64,000 nucleotides of DNA from Mycobacterium terramassiliense (lineage in GTDB: Bacteria; Actinomycetota; Actinomycetes; Mycobacteriales; Mycobacteriaceae): assembly GCF_900157385.1 (NCBI RefSeq), contig NZ_LT717701.1, positions 715,771 to 779,770 of the forward strand, given 5' to 3'. The position numbers and the translations under genes are program-made. Shown here piece after piece: positions 17,104 to 26,265 of the stretch. The notes below the pieces were generated by a model, which saw only the letters and a list, made by a program, of their open reading frames with translations, was not told where the DNA came from and searched no databases. Every line of letters begins with the position of its first letter. Position 1 is the first letter of the stretch.

Positions 17104-17799
17104 TTGCAGACGGTTCACCGTTGCTACAGGGCGGCGATGGTGGCCGTGCTGGTGTCATTCCTGGCGATGCCCGCCCCCGCGGGAGCCGATGACAGGGTCC
17201 CGATGGGCGGTGGGGCCGGCATCGTCATCAACGGGGACACGATGTGCACCCTGACCACGATCGGCACCGATGCGGCCGGTGACATGATCGGCTTCACCTC
17301 TGCGCACTGCGGCGGTCCGGGCGCGCAGGTCGCCGCCGAGGCCGCGCAGAACAGGGGCCCGCTGGGCGTCATGGTCGCGGGTAACGACGTCCTTGACTAC
17401 GCGGTGATCAAATTCGATCCGGCCAAGGTGGCGCCGGTGGCCAACTACAACGGGTTCGTGATCAGCGGCATCGGTCCAGATCCGGCCTTCGGCCAGATCG
17501 CCTGCAAGCAGGGCCGGACCACCGGCAACTCGTGCGGTGTCACCTGGGGGCCGGGCCAGGACCCGGGCACCATCGTCATGCAGGTGTGTGGCCAGCCGGG
17601 TGACTCCGGCGCGCCGGTAACCGTCAACAACCTGCTGGTCGGAATGATCCATGGGGCGTTCAGCGACAACCTGCCGACGTGCATCATCAAATACATCCCG
17701 CTGCACACCCCGGCGGTTGTGATGTCGATCAACGCCGACCTCGCCGACATCAACGCCAAGCACCGGCCCGGCGCGGGATTCGTGCCGCTGCCGGCCTGA
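17104..17799 (+). CDS. Secreted trypsin-like serine protease (Rv3668c-like)
   Basis: The 231-residue protein has a signal peptide (cut near AGA-DD, residues 28-30) and a chymotrypsin fold with the triad H68 (TSAHC), D98 (LDYAV) and S168 (GDSGAP). Cysteines near H68 and S168 could form the usual disulfides. It should act outside the cell. The TTG start at 17104 follows GGGAG at proper spacing. The gene converges with acs, with 6 bases between stops. Confidence 0.87.
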   Translation: MQTVHRCYRAAMVAVLVSFLAMPAPAGADDRVPMGGGAGIVINGDTMCTLTTIGTDAAGDMIGFTSAHCGGPGAQVAAEAAQNRGPLGVMVAGNDVLDYAVIKFDPAKVAPVANYNGFVISGIGPDPAFGQIACKQGRTTGNSCGVTWGPGQDPGTIVMQVCGQPGDSGAPVTVNNLLVGMIHGAFSDNLPTCIIKYIPLHTPAVVMSINADLADINAKHRPGAGFVPLPA

Positions 17800-17805
17800 C
17801 GGGCC

Positions 17806-19755
17806 CTACTTCCCGGACTTGATCGCGTCGAACACGCCGGGATCCAGCAGCGTCGACGTGTCACCCAACTCCCGGTTCTCGGCGACGTCGCGCAACAGCC
17901 TGCGCATGATCTTGCCGCTGCGGGTCTTGGGTAGTTCCGGCACGACGTGGACCTCGCGCGGCTTGGCGATGGGCGAGATCTCCCGCGCCACCTCCACGCG
18001 CAGCTCGTCGACGATCCCGTCGTGCACCTCGAAGTCGGCGCACAGCACGACGAACGCGCAGATCGCCTGGCCGGTGGTTTCGTCCGTCATGCCGACCACG
18101 GCCGCCTCGGCCACCGCGACGTGGCCGACCAGCGCGGATTCCACCTCGGCGGTCGAGAGGCGATGCCCCGACACATTCATGACGTCGTCGATGCGACCGA
18201 CCACCCAGATGGCGCCGTCGGAGTCGTAATAGGCGCTGTCGCCGGCGAAATACCAGCCCTGCTCGGCGAACCGGGACCAGTAGGTCTCGACGTAGCGGTC
18301 CGGATCGCCCCAGATGCCGCGCAGCATCGACGGCCACGGCTGGTCCAGGACCAGATATCCGCTGGCGTGCTCGCCCTTCGCGTCGGCCGGCGGGATCTCA
18401 TCGCCGTGGTCGTCGACGATCTTGGCCGAGATGCCCGGCAGCGGCCGCATCGCCGAACCCGGTTTGGCCGCCGCCACCCCGGGCAGCGGGGTGATCATGG
18501 CCGAACCCGTTTCGGTCTGCCACCACGTGTCGACGATCGGGAGGCGCTCGGCGCCGATCACCTTGCGGTACCAGCGCCACGCCTCCGGGTTGATCGGCTC
18601 ACCGACCGACCCGAGCAACCGCAGGCTGGACAGGTCGTGCGCGTCGGGGATCTCGCGTCCCCACTTCATGAACGTGCGAATGAGCGTGGGCGCGGTGTAA
18701 TAGATTGTCACGCCGTACTTTTCGATGATCTCGAAATGCCGGTGCTGGGTGGGGGAATCGGGTGTGCCCTCGTAGAGGACCTCGGTGACGCCGTTGGACA
18801 GCGGACCGTAGACACCATAGGTGTGTCCGGTGACCCAGCCGATGTCGGCGGTGCACCAGAAGACGTCGGTTTCGGGCTTGATATCGAAGACGTAGTAGTG
18901 CGTGTAGGAGCACTGAACCAGGTAGCCGCCGCTGGTGTGGACGATGCCCTTCGGCTTGCCGGTGGTGCCGGAGGTGTACAGCAGGAACAACGGCTGCTCG
19001 GCGTCGAACGGCTGCGGCGTGTGTTCGGGCGACGCTGTGTCGACGACGTCATGCCACCACAGGTCGCGATCTTCGTTGAAGGACACGTCAATTCCGGTGC
19101 GCCGCACCACCAGAACGCGCTCGACCGGACTGTCGGATTCGGCGACGGCCTCGTCGGCCGCGTCCTTCAGCGGCGCCGGCTTGCCACGGCGGAACTGGCC
19201 GTCGCTGGTGATGAGCAGCTTGGCCTGGGCGTCGGCGATGCGGGCGCGCAGCGCCTTGGCGGTGAACCCGGCAAACACGACGCTGTGCATGAGGCCCAGG
19301 CGCGCGCAGGCCAGCATCGCTATCACGGCCTCGGGGATCAACGGCATGTAGATCGCCACGCGGTCGCCCGCGACCAGACCGAGGTCGGTCAGCGCGTTGG
19401 CCGCCTTGCACACCTCGGCCTGCAGATCGGAATAGGTGAGGCTGCGGCTGTCGCCGGGTTCGCCCTCCCAGTGGATGGCGACCCGATCGCCGCGCCCGGC
19501 CTCCACGTGGCGGTCGACGCAGTTGTAGGCGACGTTGAGCTTGCCGTCGGCGAACCACTTGGCGAACGGCGCCTGCGACCAGTCCAGCACCTCGGTGAAC
19601 GGCGTCGACCAGGTGAGCCGGTTGGCCTGCTTGGCCCAGAACGCCAGGCGGTCCTCCTCGGCTTCGCGGTACAGCTCCTCACCGGCGTTGGCCTGCTCGA
19701 CGAACTGCGCCGGCGGCGGATACGACGACGGGCCCTCGGTGTGGGTGGCGGTCAC
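17806..19755 (-). CDS. acs: Acetyl-CoA synthetase (AMP-forming)
   Basis: The 649-residue enzyme makes acetyl-CoA from acetate, ATP and CoA through acetyl-AMP. Motifs are the P-loop YTSGTTGKPKG, DTWWQTETG, the YFAGD hinge and K615 in SGKIMRR. That lysine is the acetylation switch (K617 in M. tuberculosis, set by a cAMP-dependent acetyltransferase and removed by a sirtuin). GTG at 19755 was chosen over TTG at 19785 because a perfect AGGAGGA precedes it. Control through cAMP links it functionally to crp in this window; this link is inference. Confidence 0.96.
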   Translation of the reverse strand: MTATHTEGPSSYPPPAQFVEQANAGEELYREAEEDRLAFWAKQANRLTWSTPFTEVLDWSQAPFAKWFADGKLNVAYNCVDRHVEAGRGDRVAIHWEGEPGDSRSLTYSDLQAEVCKAANALTDLGLVAGDRVAIYMPLIPEAVIAMLACARLGLMHSVVFAGFTAKALRARIADAQAKLLITSDGQFRRGKPAPLKDAADEAVAESDSPVERVLVVRRTGIDVSFNEDRDLWWHDVVDTASPEHTPQPFDAEQPLFLLYTSGTTGKPKGIVHTSGGYLVQCSYTHYYVFDIKPETDVFWCTADIGWVTGHTYGVYGPLSNGVTEVLYEGTPDSPTQHRHFEIIEKYGVTIYYTAPTLIRTFMKWGREIPDAHDLSSLRLLGSVGEPINPEAWRWYRKVIGAERLPIVDTWWQTETGSAMITPLPGVAAAKPGSAMRPLPGISAKIVDDHGDEIPPADAKGEHASGYLVLDQPWPSMLRGIWGDPDRYVETYWSRFAEQGWYFAGDSAYYDSDGAIWVVGRIDDVMNVSGHRLSTAEVESALVGHVAVAEAAVVGMTDETTGQAICAFVVLCADFEVHDGIVDELRVEVAREISPIAKPREVHVVPELPKTRSGKIMRRLLRDVAENRELGDTSTLLDPGVFDAIKSGK

Positions 19756-19760
19756 TGGTT

Positions 19761-19767
19761 TCCTCCT
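19761..19767 (-). promoter_or_regulatory. Ribosome binding site deciding the acs start
   Basis: AGGAGGA on the minus strand lies 5 bases before GTG 19755 and inside the longer reading from 19785. This excludes the upstream start as the main one. Confidence 0.85.
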
Positions 19768-19869
19768 AATGTCGAGGCGCGTCAACCGTCAGTGAGCCTA
19801 GACCTTCGAGGTGAAAAGCCGCTCGCCGATCCTGGGTCAAATGCGCCCCCCTGGCGGATAATCACCGGT

Positions 19870-20466
19870 GTGCCGGGACCGCACGGGCGACTCCTCCGCC
19901 GCCGACTCCTTGGCGAACCGCCACGCCCGGCGAGGCCGCGCCTGCGATCGCCAAGAGTCACCAGCTTGGCCGTGGCCGCAACGGGTTACGCGGCCACCAC
20001 CCTGCTGGGGTCACCCGCGTGGGCCGAACCGGCCGACGTCGTCGACCAGCCGGCGCCATGCTGGTCGGACCAGGTCGCCGTCAGCGCGTCCCCGACGCAG
20101 GGCGCCGCGGGCCACCGCGGGCTGTCGCTGATGTTCACCCTCGCCGGCGGCGCGGACCCCTGCACGCTCACCGGATACCCGGGGGTCGACTCGGGCGCCG
20201 GGGGCCCGCCCATCCATGCTCAGCCCACGCCGCGCGGCTACATGGGCGGCCTGCCGGCCGGAGTCGAGGCGCCGCCGAGCGTCACCCTGTCGCTATCCAC
20301 GCAGGAGCACGCGATCGTCGAGGGGTTGGGCTCCGACGCCGACGGCAACGCGTGCCCGACCTACACCGATCTGGCCGTCAGCCCGCCCGACATCATTCAG
20401 GTGTTCACCGTGGCCGCCACCATCGACGCGTGCCGACTGGAGGTCCACCCCGTCATCGCGGGCTGA
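19870..20466 (+). CDS. Secreted DUF4232-domain protein
   Basis: This 198-residue protein has a basic N-terminus, a hydrophobic segment and a likely signal cleavage after SPAWA (about residue 53). A DUF4232 domain follows: CWSDQVAVSAS at the start, GAAGHRGLSLMFT, CTLTGYPGV and a final CRLEVHPVIAG. The two-cysteine pairs are typical. Function of the family is unknown, and exported proteins of this kind are common in mycobacteria. The GTG at 19870 leaves an unusually long Arg-rich region before the hydrophobic core; a later start near 19965 is possible. Confidence 0.7.
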   Translation: MPGPHGRLLRRRLLGEPPRPARPRLRSPRVTSLAVAATGYAATTLLGSPAWAEPADVVDQPAPCWSDQVAVSASPTQGAAGHRGLSLMFTLAGGADPCTLTGYPGVDSGAGGPPIHAQPTPRGYMGGLPAGVEAPPSVTLSLSTQEHAIVEGLGSDADGNACPTYTDLAVSPPDIIQVFTVAATIDACRLEVHPVIAG

Positions 20467-20471
20467 TGGTG

Positions 20472-21134
20472 TCAGGAACCGGTCGGTGCCAGGCAGTAGA
20501 CGCGCGGCGGAGCGGGGTAAGCGATGGATCTGTCCTCTGGCCGGCATCGCGTTGTGTCCGTGCTGCCGTCGATGCGCTGCACGACTTTGGCCTGCATGGG
20601 CTGAGGTTTGCCGCAGTCGCCCAGTGTCATCGTCAAGGTCTCGGCGCCGTTGGCCAGCTGGTAGCACCGGCCCTGCTTGAGGTTGAGCGCAAAGCACATG
20701 ATCGTGTAGTTATCGGTGTACCGGTTGTAAATGGAGCGATCCCGTTTGCCGTCCGGACAGGTCGCCGAGGGAGCGCCCCTGAAGGCCAGTTCATAGGTAT
20801 TCACCGGGTTGGCGCAGGAGTTTCCCGGGTATGAACCGAAACGCGTTGCGAGAAAGGTATTTTGGTCGACGCACTGACCGACCCGCATGGACTTGTCGGT
20901 GTCGAACGGGCTCAGGTAGTACGCCTTCACGAGACTTCCGGCGATTCCCAGCCCACCCAAGTTCAGCATGACGACACCGACGATGATCAGCGGTGTGGCC
21001 GACACTACCCTCCGGCGCCGCCGAGCCCGACTGCGCGCGCGCAGTCCGGTGATCAGACAGACCAATCCAACAGCGCCAACGCCGAACAGCGCCACCAGAT
21101 ACCCGAACTGAGCAGCGAGTTCGCGCGACGTCAC
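20472..21134 (-). CDS. Membrane protein with duplicated four-cysteine extracellular module
   Basis: The 220-residue protein has two membrane helices (about 9-32 and 44-68) joined by an Arg-rich cytoplasmic loop. A 150-residue exposed domain follows. That domain has eight cysteines in two similar modules: VGQC...NSC...ATC...IMCFAL, then QGRC...GDC...TRC...VYCLAP, reminiscent of LppU-type lipoproteins. The start is GTG at 21134, divergent from dppA with a 59-base gap. I do not recognise a function. It converges on the DUF4232 gene with a 5-base gap. Confidence 0.75.
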   Translation of the reverse strand: MTSRELAAQFGYLVALFGVGAVGLVCLITGLRARSRARRRRRVVSATPLIIVGVVMLNLGGLGIAGSLVKAYYLSPFDTDKSMRVGQCVDQNTFLATRFGSYPGNSCANPVNTYELAFRGAPSATCPDGKRDRSIYNRYTDNYTIMCFALNLKQGRCYQLANGAETLTMTLGDCGKPQPMQAKVVQRIDGSTDTTRCRPEDRSIAYPAPPRVYCLAPTGS

Positions 21135-21193
21135 GGCGCCATCCTAGCCGCGGCGACAAGTTGCGGCTCTCGCCATCGCCTAGGGTCGCTGTC

Positions 21194-22813
21194 ATGCGTC
21201 CGATGCGGGCCGCGCTGGCCGTCCTTGCCGCCGGGACACTGGCGGTCGGGTCGCTGTCGGGCTGCGGCGGCGGCGCGTTGAGCCCCGACCTCGTACTGGT
21301 CAACGGCGGGGAACCGCCCTACCCGCTCGTCCCGACCAGCACCAACGACAGCAACGGCGGGCGGATCATCGACCGGCTCTTCGCCGGCCTGGTGTCCTAC
21401 GACGCCGCCGGACACCCCGCAAACGAGGTGGCCCAGTCGGTCGAGACCACCGACAACGTCAACTACCGCGTCGTCCTCAAACCCGGCTGGCGGTTCACCG
21501 ACGGCTCGCCCGTGACGGCCCATTCGTTCGTCGACGCGTGGAACTACGGGGCCCTGAGCTCCAATGCCCAACTGCAGCAGAGCTTTTTCAGCCCGATCGA
21601 CGGGTTCGACGACGTCGCCGGCGGCGAGACCAAGAGAAGCACCATGTCCGGGTTGCGGGTCGTCAACGATCTCGAGTTCACTGTGCGCCTCAAGGCGCCG
21701 ACCATCGACTTCGTGTTGCGGTTGGGCCACAGCGCGTTCTATCCGTTGCCCGACGCCGCGTTTCGCGACATGGCCGCGTTCGGCCGCAACCCTTTTGGTG
21801 ACGGACCGTACCGGCTCGCCGACAGCGCCGACGGTCCGGCGTGGGAGCACAACGTCAAAATCGACTTGCGTCCCAACCCCGATTATCACGGCAACCGCAA
21901 ACCGCACAACAAGGGCTTGCGGTTCGAGTTCTACGCCAACCTCGACACCGCCTACGCCGACCTGCTCTCGGGCAATCTCGATGTGCTGGACACGATTCCG
22001 CCGAGCGCGCTGCCGGTCTACCAGCGCGACCTGGGCGCCGGCAACGTCGCCAGCGGGCCGGTGGCGGTCAAGCACAGCCTGGACACCCCGTTGCGGCTGC
22101 CGCACTTCGGCGGCGAGGAAGGCCGCCTGCGCAGGCTGGCGCTGTCGGCCGCAGTCAACCGTGAGCAGATCTGCCAGCGGATCTTCATGGGCACCCGCAC
22201 CCCGTCGCGCGATTTCACCGCGCGGTCGTTGCCGGGTTTCGAGCCGAACCTGCCGGGCAACGACGTCCTGAATTTCGATCCCGATCGCGCACGGCAACTC
22301 TGGGCGCAAGCCAACGCCATCTCGCCGTGGGGCGGCCAATACGCCGTCGCCTACAACGCCGACGCCGGAAACCAGGAATGGGTGGACGCGGTTGCCAACA
22401 GCATCAAGAACGTGCTGGGCATTGACGCCGTCGGCGCTCCGCAGCCGACCTTCGCCGGGTTTCGCACCCAGATCACCAACCACACCATCGCGACCGCCTT
22501 TCGCGCCGCGTGGCAGGGGGACTACCCGTCCATGATCGAGTTTCTCGCCCCGTTGTTCGCCACGGGCGCGGGCTCCAACGACGTCGGCTACGCCAACCCC
22601 GAATTCGACGCGGCGCTGGCGGCCGCCGAGGCCGCGCCCACGATCGAGCGATCGAATGCCCTGGCCAACGCCGCGCAGCGAATCCTGTTCCACGACATGC
22701 CCGTTGTCCCGCTGTGGGACAACATCGGTGTGGTGGGCTGGTCGACGGAGGTCAAGAATGTCACGGTCACCTGGAACGGCCTGCCCGACTACGAGAACAT
22801 CGTGAAGGGCTGA
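21194..22813 (+). CDS. dppA: Peptide/heme ABC transporter substrate-binding lipoprotein DppA
   Basis: The 539-residue family-5 solute-binding protein has a lipoprotein signal with lipobox LSGC (C24). It shows the SBP_bac_5 features GWRFTDGSPVTAHSFVDAWNY and the C-terminal VVPLWDN. In M. tuberculosis, DppA (Rv3666c) binds peptides and heme. The ATG at 21194 gives a normal lipoprotein signal; a TTG 33 bases earlier is less likely. The stop is one base before dppB. Confidence 0.94.
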   Translation: MRPMRAALAVLAAGTLAVGSLSGCGGGALSPDLVLVNGGEPPYPLVPTSTNDSNGGRIIDRLFAGLVSYDAAGHPANEVAQSVETTDNVNYRVVLKPGWRFTDGSPVTAHSFVDAWNYGALSSNAQLQQSFFSPIDGFDDVAGGETKRSTMSGLRVVNDLEFTVRLKAPTIDFVLRLGHSAFYPLPDAAFRDMAAFGRNPFGDGPYRLADSADGPAWEHNVKIDLRPNPDYHGNRKPHNKGLRFEFYANLDTAYADLLSGNLDVLDTIPPSALPVYQRDLGAGNVASGPVAVKHSLDTPLRLPHFGGEEGRLRRLALSAAVNREQICQRIFMGTRTPSRDFTARSLPGFEPNLPGNDVLNFDPDRARQLWAQANAISPWGGQYAVAYNADAGNQEWVDAVANSIKNVLGIDAVGAPQPTFAGFRTQITNHTIATAFRAAWQGDYPSMIEFLAPLFATGAGSNDVGYANPEFDAALAAAEAAPTIERSNALANAAQRILFHDMPVVPLWDNIGVVGWSTEVKNVTVTWNGLPDYENIVKG

Positions 22814-22814
22814 G

Positions 22815-23741
22815 ATGGGCTGGTACATCGCGCGGCGGGTCGCCATCATGGTGCCGGTGTTCCTCGGCGCCACGCTGCTGATCTACGGCATGGTCTTCCT
22901 GCTGCCCGGCGATCCGGTCGCGGCGATGGCCGGGGACCGGCCGCTGACCCCAGCGGTAGCCGCGGCGCTGCGCGCCCGCTACCACCTCGACGATCCGTTC
23001 ATCGTGCAGTACCTGCGTTATCTGGGTGGCATCCTGCACGGCGACCTGGGCCGGTCCTACTCCGGGCTGCCGGTCAGTGCCGTTCTGGCCCATGCCTTTC
23101 CGGTCACCATCCGGCTGGCGCTGATCGCCGTGGCGGTGGAAACGGTGTTCGGGATAGGCTTCGGCGTGGTCGCAGGCCTGCGTGAGGGCGGCCTGTTCGA
23201 TTCCACCGTGCTGATCGCCGGCCTCGTCATCATCGCCATCCCGATTTTCGTCCTGGGCTTCGTCGCGCAATTCGTGTTCGGTGTCCGGCTGGGAATCGCG
23301 CCCGTCACCGTGGGGGAAAGGGCGAGCTTCGCGCGGTTGCTGCTGCCCGGGATCGTCCTGGGCGCAGTGTCATTCGCGTACGTGGTCCGGCTCACCCGGT
23401 CCGCGGTGGCCGCCAACGCGCACGCCGACTACGTCCGGACCGCGACCGCCAAGGGCCTGTCACGGCGACGAGTGGTGACCGTGCACATCCTGCGGAACTC
23501 GCTGATCCCGGTGGTGACGTTCCTCGGCGCCGACCTCGGGTCGCTGATGGGCGGGGCCATCGTGACCGAGGGGATCTTCAACATCCACGGCGTCGGCGGC
23601 GTCTTGTATCAGGCGGTCACCCGGCAGGAGGCGCCGACCGTCGTCTCGATAGTCACGGTGCTGGTGGTCGTCTACCTGGTCGCGAACCTCGCGGTGGACC
23701 TGCTGTACGCCGCTCTCGATCCCCGGATCCGCTATGGCTGA
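22815..23741 (+). CDS. dppB: ABC transporter permease DppB
   Basis: The 308-residue permease has six predicted membrane helices and the permease EAA-type loop HADYVRTATAKGLSRRRV, which contacts the ATPase. It begins with the MGWYIARRV pattern of DppB/OppB. Its stop overlaps dppC by 8 bases. Confidence 0.94.
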   Translation: MGWYIARRVAIMVPVFLGATLLIYGMVFLLPGDPVAAMAGDRPLTPAVAAALRARYHLDDPFIVQYLRYLGGILHGDLGRSYSGLPVSAVLAHAFPVTIRLALIAVAVETVFGIGFGVVAGLREGGLFDSTVLIAGLVIIAIPIFVLGFVAQFVFGVRLGIAPVTVGERASFARLLLPGIVLGAVSFAYVVRLTRSAVAANAHADYVRTATAKGLSRRRVVTVHILRNSLIPVVTFLGADLGSLMGGAIVTEGIFNIHGVGGVLYQAVTRQEAPTVVSIVTVLVVVYLVANLAVDLLYAALDPRIRYG

Positions 23742-24609
23742 GCGCCTCACCGTTCGCCACGGCTTCTGGCGCGACACCTGGCGCACGCTGCGCCGGCGTC
23801 CGAAGTTCGTCGTCGCCGCCGCGCTGATCGCGCTGGTCGTCGTCGTAGCGTTGTTCCCCGCGCTGTTCACCGGGATCGATCCCAGCTACGCCGACCCGAG
23901 CCAGAGCTTGCTTCCGCCGTCGGCCGCGCACTGGTTCGGCACCGATCTGCAGGGTCACGACATCTACGCGCGAACCGTGTACGGGGCGCGGGCCTCGCTG
24001 ACGGTCGGGCTCGGGGCCACCCTGCTCGTGTTCGTCGTCGGTGGAGCCCTGGGCGCGCTGGCCGGCTTCTACGGGGGCTGGGTCGACGCCTTCGTCTCGC
24101 GCATCACGGACGTGTTTTTCGGCCTGCCGCTGCTGCTGGCGGCCATCGTGATCATGGGTGTCATGCACCACCGCCGGGTGTGGACCGTCGTCGCCATCCT
24201 CGCGCTGTTCGGCTGGCCGCAGGTGGCCAGGGTGGCCCGCGGCACGGTACTCGAGGTCCGGTCCGGCGATTATGTGGTGGCGGCGAAAGCCCTGGGGCTG
24301 ACCAACTTCCAGACCCTGATTCGGCATGTGCTGCCCAACGCGGCGGGTCCGGTCTTCGCGGTGTGCACCCTGGCCTTCGGCGTGTTCATCGTCACCGAGG
24401 CGTCGCTGTCCTACCTCGGCGTCGGCCTGCCGGCGTCGGTGGTGTCGTGGGGCGGCGATATCAACCTGGCGCAGAGCAGGCTGCGGTCCGGCTCGCCCAT
24501 CCTGTTCTATCCGGCGGGTGCGCTGGCGATTACGGTGCTCGCGTTCATGATGATGGGCGACGCCCTGCGCGACGCCCTGGACCCCGGCTCGCGGGCGAGC
24601 CGCGCATGA
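23734..24609 (+). CDS. dppC: ABC transporter permease DppC
   Basis: The 291-residue permease has an OppC-type N-terminal helix (about 27-48) before the exposed segment ending in HWFGTDLQGHDIYARTVYGAR, then five helices. The EAA loop is SGDYVVAAKALGLTN. Its ATG lies inside the end of dppB, and its stop overlaps dppD as ATGA. Confidence 0.94.
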   Translation: MAERLTVRHGFWRDTWRTLRRRPKFVVAAALIALVVVVALFPALFTGIDPSYADPSQSLLPPSAAHWFGTDLQGHDIYARTVYGARASLTVGLGATLLVFVVGGALGALAGFYGGWVDAFVSRITDVFFGLPLLLAAIVIMGVMHHRRVWTVVAILALFGWPQVARVARGTVLEVRSGDYVVAAKALGLTNFQTLIRHVLPNAAGPVFAVCTLAFGVFIVTEASLSYLGVGLPASVVSWGGDINLAQSRLRSGSPILFYPAGALAITVLAFMMMGDALRDALDPGSRASRA

Positions 24610-26231
24610 GCACCCCCGAGGCGCCGCTGCTGTCGGTCGAGGGCCTGGAGGTCAGGTTCGGCGGCCGTGCGCCCGCAGTCTGCGGCATGGACCTGACCGT
24701 GCGCCGCGGCCAGACCGTCGCGGTGGTCGGCGAATCGGGATCGGGAAAGTCCACGACGGCCGCCGCCATCCTCGGGCTGCTGCCGCCCGGCGGGCGAATC
24801 TCCGCCGGCCGCATCGTTTTCGACGGGCGCGACATCACCGGCGCCGACCGCCGACTGCTGCGGTCGGTCAGGGGCCGCGGCATCGGCTACGTCCCCCAGG
24901 ATCCGATGACCAACCTCAACCCGGTCTGGAAAGTCGGGTTTCAGATCCGGGAAGCGTTGCGGGCCAACACCGATACTCGCGACGCGCGACGACGCGCACT
25001 CGAGCTGCTCGCCGAGGCGGGCATGCCGGATCCGGTCCAGCAGGCCGCCCGTTATCCCCATCAGCTGTCGGGCGGCATGTGCCAACGCGCGCTGATCGCC
25101 ATCGGCCTGGCCGGTCGGCCTAAGCTGCTCATCGCCGACGAGCCGACCTCCGCGCTCGACGTCACCGTGCAACGGCAGGTGCTGGACCATCTTCAGGGGC
25201 TCACGGCCGATCTCGGCACCGCGCTGCTGCTGATCACCCACGACCTGGCGTTGGCGGCCGAACGGGCCGAGTCGGTGGTCGTCGTCCATCGCGGGCAGGT
25301 GGTGGAATCCGGTGCGGCAAAGGCCATTCTGCGACAGCCGCGACACGAATACACCCGGCGATTGGTGGCCGCCGCCCCGTCGCTGACGCCAAGTCCGGTC
25401 CGGCCCCGGGCGCGCACCCCGAACGAGCCGTCCGGCGACATCCTCGTCGCCGCCGGGCTGACCAAGGTCTACGGCGAGTCGCGCGGTGCGCCGTGGTGGC
25501 CGGGAAAGCGCCGCGCCGCATTCCGCGCCGTCGACGCCGTGTCGTTTCGGCTGCGCCGGGCGAGCACGTTGGCGATCGTGGGCGAGTCGGGGTCGGGAAA
25601 ATCGACGTTGGCGCGGATGGTGCTGGGTCTGCTGTCACCCACCGCGGGCACCGTGGTCTTCGATGGGACCCCGATCGACGACACCCTGGACCGCGAGCGG
25701 GCGTTGGCGTTTCGCCGGCGGGTGCAGCCGGTGCTCCAGAACCCTTACAGCAGTTTGGATCCCAGGTATTCGGTTTTCCGGGCTGTTGAGGAGCCGTTGC
25801 GGATCCATCGGCTGGGCGGCCGCAAGGAGCGCGAGCGCGCCGTGCGCGAGCTCGTCGACCACGTGGCGCTGCCGTCGTCGGTGCTGGGACGGCTGCCCCG
25901 CGAACTGTCGGGCGGCCAGCGGCAGCGGGTTGCGATCGCGCGGGCACTGGCTCTGCGGCCCGACGTCCTGGTGTGCGACGAGGCCGTCTCGGCGCTCGAC
26001 GTGCTGGTGCAGGCGCAGATACTGGCCCTGCTGGCCGACCTGCAGGCCGAACTCGGCCTGACGTACCTGTTCATCTCTCACGACCTGGCGGTGATCCGGC
26101 AGATCGCCGACGACGTGCTGGTGATGTGCGCCGGCCGGGTGGTGGAACACGCGCCCACCGAGGAGCTGTTCACCCGGCCTACCCACGATTACACGCGCCG
26201 GTTGCTGGATTCCATTCCCAGGCCGTCATGA
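24606..26231 (+). CDS. dppD: Double ABC ATPase DppD of the peptide transporter
   Basis: The 541-residue protein fuses two ATPase domains, so DppD and DppF functions are in one chain. Domain 1 has Walker A GESGSGKST at 42-50, LSGGMCQR and LLIADEPTSALD. Domain 2 has Walker A at about 326-334, LSGGQRQR and VLVCDEAVSALD. The ATPase powers uptake of oligopeptides, and of heme in M. tuberculosis. The start overlaps dppC (ATGA), making one dppABCD operon. Confidence 0.94.
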   Translation: MSTPEAPLLSVEGLEVRFGGRAPAVCGMDLTVRRGQTVAVVGESGSGKSTTAAAILGLLPPGGRISAGRIVFDGRDITGADRRLLRSVRGRGIGYVPQDPMTNLNPVWKVGFQIREALRANTDTRDARRRALELLAEAGMPDPVQQAARYPHQLSGGMCQRALIAIGLAGRPKLLIADEPTSALDVTVQRQVLDHLQGLTADLGTALLLITHDLALAAERAESVVVVHRGQVVESGAAKAILRQPRHEYTRRLVAAAPSLTPSPVRPRARTPNEPSGDILVAAGLTKVYGESRGAPWWPGKRRAAFRAVDAVSFRLRRASTLAIVGESGSGKSTLARMVLGLLSPTAGTVVFDGTPIDDTLDRERALAFRRRVQPVLQNPYSSLDPRYSVFRAVEEPLRIHRLGGRKERERAVRELVDHVALPSSVLGRLPRELSGGQRQRVAIARALALRPDVLVCDEAVSALDVLVQAQILALLADLQAELGLTYLFISHDLAVIRQIADDVLVMCAGRVVEHAPTEELFTRPTHDYTRRLLDSIPRPS

Positions 26232-26265
26232 GGCGGTCGGCGTCACCCCGATAGGTTGGCAAGCT

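Noticed and set aside
17947..19860. Long plus-strand frame opposite acs, joined to the DUF4232 gene.
   Set aside because: The first part is the antisense of acs. Only the last 198 codons have a signal sequence and a recognisable domain.
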